NCBI GenBank assembly: GCA_027487215.1
Contig: JAIYDZ010000007.1
Location: 130,961 to 186,537 of the forward strand
Direction: 5' to 3'
DNA length: 55,577 nucleotides
Source of the DNA: Pseudomonadota bacterium
GTDB taxonomy: Bacteria; Babelota; Babeliae; Babelales; CAIQNR01
A program made the position numbers and the translations under genes. The notes under the pieces are model-generated. The model ran no database searches. It had not been told where the DNA came from and worked only from the letters and a program-made list of their open reading frames with translations. Every line of letters starts with the position of its first letter. Within the stretch, counting starts at the first letter, position 1. Shown here piece after piece: positions 53,435 through 55,577 of the stretch.

Positions 53435-53509
53435 GCCGGGGTAGCTCAGTGGTAGAGCACGCGCCTGAAGAGCGTGGTGTCGATGGTTCGATTCCGTCTC
53501 CCGGCACCA
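53435..53509 (+). tRNA. tRNA-Phe (anticodon GAA), CCA encoded
   Basis: The acceptor is GCCGGGG/TCCCGGC, with a G-T pair at 7-66. The anticodon stem is CGCGC/GCGTG around the loop CTGAAGA, giving anticodon GAA with G, not A, at position 37. The T arm is GATGG-TTCGATT-CCGTC. Discriminator A is followed by an encoded CCA (53507-53509). Confidence 0.93.
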
Positions 53510-53721
53510 CTCTTCTTAAATCTAATTTAAAAGACTCTACTAAAACTTTCATATCTCTATAATCAATTCAATAATTATTAAAACTTTTAAGTTTTTAACA
53601 ATTATTTTTTATGAGTAAAGCATACTAAAATAAGCTTAACCTTTCATAATTATTGTAATTAGCAATAATACTATAGTACTATTATGATCAAGTGGATTAA
53701 AAATTAATGGAGGTAATCTTA

Positions 53722-54771
53722 ATGAAAAAAAATATTTTTACGATTTTATTATTAACCAGTGTATATAATACATATTCAAGTGTTGAAAACCCTTCAAGCA
53801 ATACTTTGCCAAAACCTCAAGAAAAATCTTTTTTTGATAGGATTTCCAGCGGTCTAAAAAATTTATTTCCTTCAAAAGAAGGCATTATTTCTCCTTCGCA
53901 ACACTATCAAATTGACCCAGAGCAATATCCTGATCTTGCAAAATTTGTTGATGAAAACGCTTATATGCCCTCAATTGAATCTTCAAACGTACAAATCCCT
54001 GCTGTCACTGAACAGTTAAAAAAAGAAGGCCTTGCAAATAAATTAAAATGGTATGGAAATTTCGAAGAATTTGACACCATGGCAGAAGCTGCACAATTAG
54101 ATGCTAATTTAGGTGCAGAAAAAAGAGCAGTCAAAAAACAACGCAACACCCCTGAGAATGTATTCCCTCAAGGATCTGATATAAGCAGAATAACAAATGC
54201 TGAACGAATATCAGAAATCATTAAAAAATATAAATTGAAACATGTAAAAGTCCCTAAAAAATATCTTGGAAGAAGCGATAATAAATGGCAGGTTTTCTCT
54301 GAAGATATAGAATCCAAAAAAGATCAAAAATTTTCTGAAGAAGAGATGAAAGAAATTCTTTTAATAGCCAAAGAAACAGGTTATTGGAACTTTTTAGGAG
54401 GCAGTCTTACACGAGATAAAAAAACCGGTAAAATTGTATTTCTCAACACTGAAGACAGCTCATTTGGAGACAAAGCTAGATACAATAGAAACATACGCTT
54501 TGTTCCTGAAGCCGACCTCTTTCAAGAAGGTAGTAATGCTGCAAAATATTTTAATGCTGAACAAGACGCTGAGGTTAGCACACTCGAGTCAAGCAAAATG
54601 GGATCAGACAGATCGGCAGAAATTAAACAGCAGTTTAACAACCATCCATCGACACAGAGCCATGAAATAAGCGAAATCGGCGCTCGAAATCTTCTTAAAG
54701 CAAAGAGAGCTGGAAAAGCACTTACTTCATGGGAATTAGAAGCACTGGTAGAGTGGATGCTTAAAAAGTAA
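53722..54771 (+). CDS. Secreted protein, possibly with a degenerate kinase-like C-lobe
   Basis: The start is set at MKKNIFTIL, preceded by GGAGGTAA; the longer frame adds five codons. It has about 349 residues. A signal peptide (about 1-19) is followed by a Ser/Pro-rich linker. A middle domain at about 170-265 contains HVKVPKKYLGR, then EMKEILLIAKETGYWNFLGG, then KKTGKIVFLNTEDSSFG. The order of a basic strand, a helix with TGY, and a GKI.F..TE..SF end recalls the catalytic-loop to DFG region of kinase-like folds. The expected catalytic Asp and Asn are not clearly present. This is a weak resemblance seen by eye. The C-terminus is polar and probably disordered, then helical (NLLKAKRAGKALTSWELEAL). 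Confidence 0.6.
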   Translation: MKKNIFTILLLTSVYNTYSSVENPSSNTLPKPQEKSFFDRISSGLKNLFPSKEGIISPSQHYQIDPEQYPDLAKFVDENAYMPSIESSNVQIPAVTEQLKKEGLANKLKWYGNFEEFDTMAEAAQLDANLGAEKRAVKKQRNTPENVFPQGSDISRITNAERISEIIKKYKLKHVKVPKKYLGRSDNKWQVFSEDIESKKDQKFSEEEMKEILLIAKETGYWNFLGGSLTRDKKTGKIVFLNTEDSSFGDKARYNRNIRFVPEADLFQEGSNAAKYFNAEQDAEVSTLESSKMGSDRSAEIKQQFNNHPSTQSHEISEIGARNLLKAKRAGKALTSWELEALVEWMLKK

Positions 54772-54849
54772 AGGTAAACTCTTCCCTTATGTTATTAAAG
54801 TAAAACTTTTACTGACACAAAGAAGATCAGATTTTTATGGTAATAAATA

Positions 54850-55185
54850 GGCGGCTTAAAAGCCACCGCTTTGAACTATTCTGGGCAGAGGCTACTGGTT
54901 TTTAATGTATTCACGTATTTGTGATTCATTTACCTGACCAAATGTTTCAACAAAGTATCCATCTGCCCAGAAAACTTTCCCCCATAGAAATCTTTTAATT
55001 CGATAAATTATTCACGTATTGGCTTACTACGGGACCCTGTGAGCTGCTGCACCATTCTACTCACACTCACTTTTGGGCGGATTCTTATTAGCAGATGCAT
55101 ATGGTCCGGTTAAAAATTTAACTCTTCTAATTTTTTTATATTTTGCAGTCCATACTATGTGATACATAAACCTATGAATCTTTTG
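54850..55185 (-). mobile_element. Degenerate IS200/IS605-like element with tnpA relic and end hairpin
   Basis: The minus strand encodes broken TnpA pieces. MYHIVWTAKYKKIRRVKF starts at 55167. After a frame change and an internal deletion come PDHMHLLIRIRPKVSVSRM, VFWADGYFVETFGQV and SQIREYIKNQ, ending at a TAG (54892-54894). The HUH His pair (H-M-H) and the C-terminal block are kept, but the middle of the protein is missing and a stop interrupts it (near 55017), so it is inactive. Downstream, 54850-54867 is an imperfect hairpin (GGCGGCTT-AA-AAGCCACC) of the kind found at IS200/IS605 ends. It resembles the hairpin of the next copy. The stretch 55185-55452 between the copies shows nothing I can identify. 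Confidence 0.75.
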
Positions 55186-55452
55186 AGAATTTTTTTAATA
55201 TTTCATAGTTTAAGTGTCTTAGATCGTTCTTTTATCGGAATGATTCTCATTGCTTCATTGGATGACCATTCATCCCCGGACTTAAAAAGACCACGATTTT
55301 CTGGTCATATCAATAAAATCTTTTTGGAACTTTGCAAAGCGTAAATTATAAAAATTTAGTGATATTACTACTTAGAAGCTCCCTCTCTATCTGAGTAATT
55401 AGAAGTACCCATTTTTATGGAAAAATGTTAGAAGGTATCAAGTAAATCTTCG

Positions 55453-55577
55453 CACGGCTTAAAAGCCGTGGCTTCGCGGTAACAATGACTTTTATTGATT
55501 TTTAATATATTGGCGAATCACGTTTATATTTACTTGGCCAACTGTTTCTGAGAAAAAACCATCACCCCAGAAGCTGT
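55453..55577 (-). mobile_element. 3' end of a second IS200/IS605-like element (cut by window edge)
   Basis: The minus-strand frame from the window edge to the stop at 55492-55494 reads FWGDGFFSETVGQV and then VIRQYIKNQ-stop. This is the C-terminus of an IS200/IS605 TnpA (Y1 transposase), and the visible 28 codons are uninterrupted. Downstream, 55453-55470 is a perfect 8-bp hairpin, CACGGCTT-AA-AAGCCGTG, the expected sub-terminal structure recognised by this transposase family. The element has the same orientation as the relic at 54850-55185. Whether it is intact cannot be seen. Confidence 0.75.

Noticed and set aside
55159-55344. 61-residue plus-strand frame between the two IS elements, and an opposite-strand stretch (55214-55310) encoding GDEWSSNEAMRIIPIKERS
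   Set aside because: The plus frame has no ribosome site. The minus stretch looks protein-like and could be the tail of a TnpB-type gene, but I cannot match it to any conserved motif, so I do not call it.

Overview
The window looks like chromosomal DNA of a host-dependent, Gram-negative-type bacterium with a reduced, AT-rich genome. The best guess is a Candidatus Dependentiae (TM6/Babeliae) member, but this is inference from gene content and not from a phylogenetic marker. The evidence is a full set of short, conserved housekeeping genes (dnaA, dnaE, mutS, uvrA, ruvB, glyQS, rplU, dtd, rodA, tlyA) scattered singly or in pairs among many unrecognised secreted proteins. About 28 of some 47 protein genes carry a signal peptide, a lipobox or an N-terminal membrane anchor. 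There is also an ankyrin/pentapeptide protein and a probable outer-membrane barrel, and no biosynthetic operons are present.

Layout. 1-375: the 5' end of dnaA runs off the left edge. 490-5159: three envelope hydrolases (Amidase_3, C39-like, NlpC/P60) and an unknown secreted protein. 5276-10000: FAD oxidoreductase, two tRNA-Arg genes, a lipoprotein, tlyA and an HtrA protease. 10174-14048: glyQS, the potassium-uptake pair ktrB-ktrA, and rplU. 14262-25825: mutS, rluB and the uvrA-dtd pair alternate with small secreted proteins, including a cyanovirin-N-like protein at 18883-19245. 26165-28940: a frameshifted gene, an IS200/IS605 relic and an intact paralogue of the broken gene. 29020-31051: tRNA-His, tRNA-Pro and three small secreted proteins. 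31132-32223: rodA. 32224-38458: a four-gene minus-strand cluster of large secreted proteins. 38613-39995: two more secreted proteins. 40141-41894: ruvB-yebC. 42065-49052: three right-handed beta-helix proteins followed by a probable outer-membrane barrel. 49144-52587: dnaE. 53435-54771: tRNA-Phe and a secreted protein. 54850-55577: two IS200/IS605-like elements, one a relic and one cut by the window edge.

The two most unusual regions are 32224-38458 and 42065-49052. In the first, a 731-residue protein (A+B) is flanked by genes that encode only its B half (489 aa) and only its A half (about 245 aa), followed by a pentapeptide-repeat plus ankyrin protein. In the second, three paralogous beta-helix proteins built of roughly 30-residue Cys/Gly-Phe repeats lie directly upstream of the candidate outer-membrane protein. 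Both look like lineage-specific surface or secreted systems. Neither can be assigned a function from sequence alone.

Residue numbers in the entries are approximate. Where a start was moved from the longest open frame, a Shine-Dalgarno match and a signal peptide decided it.
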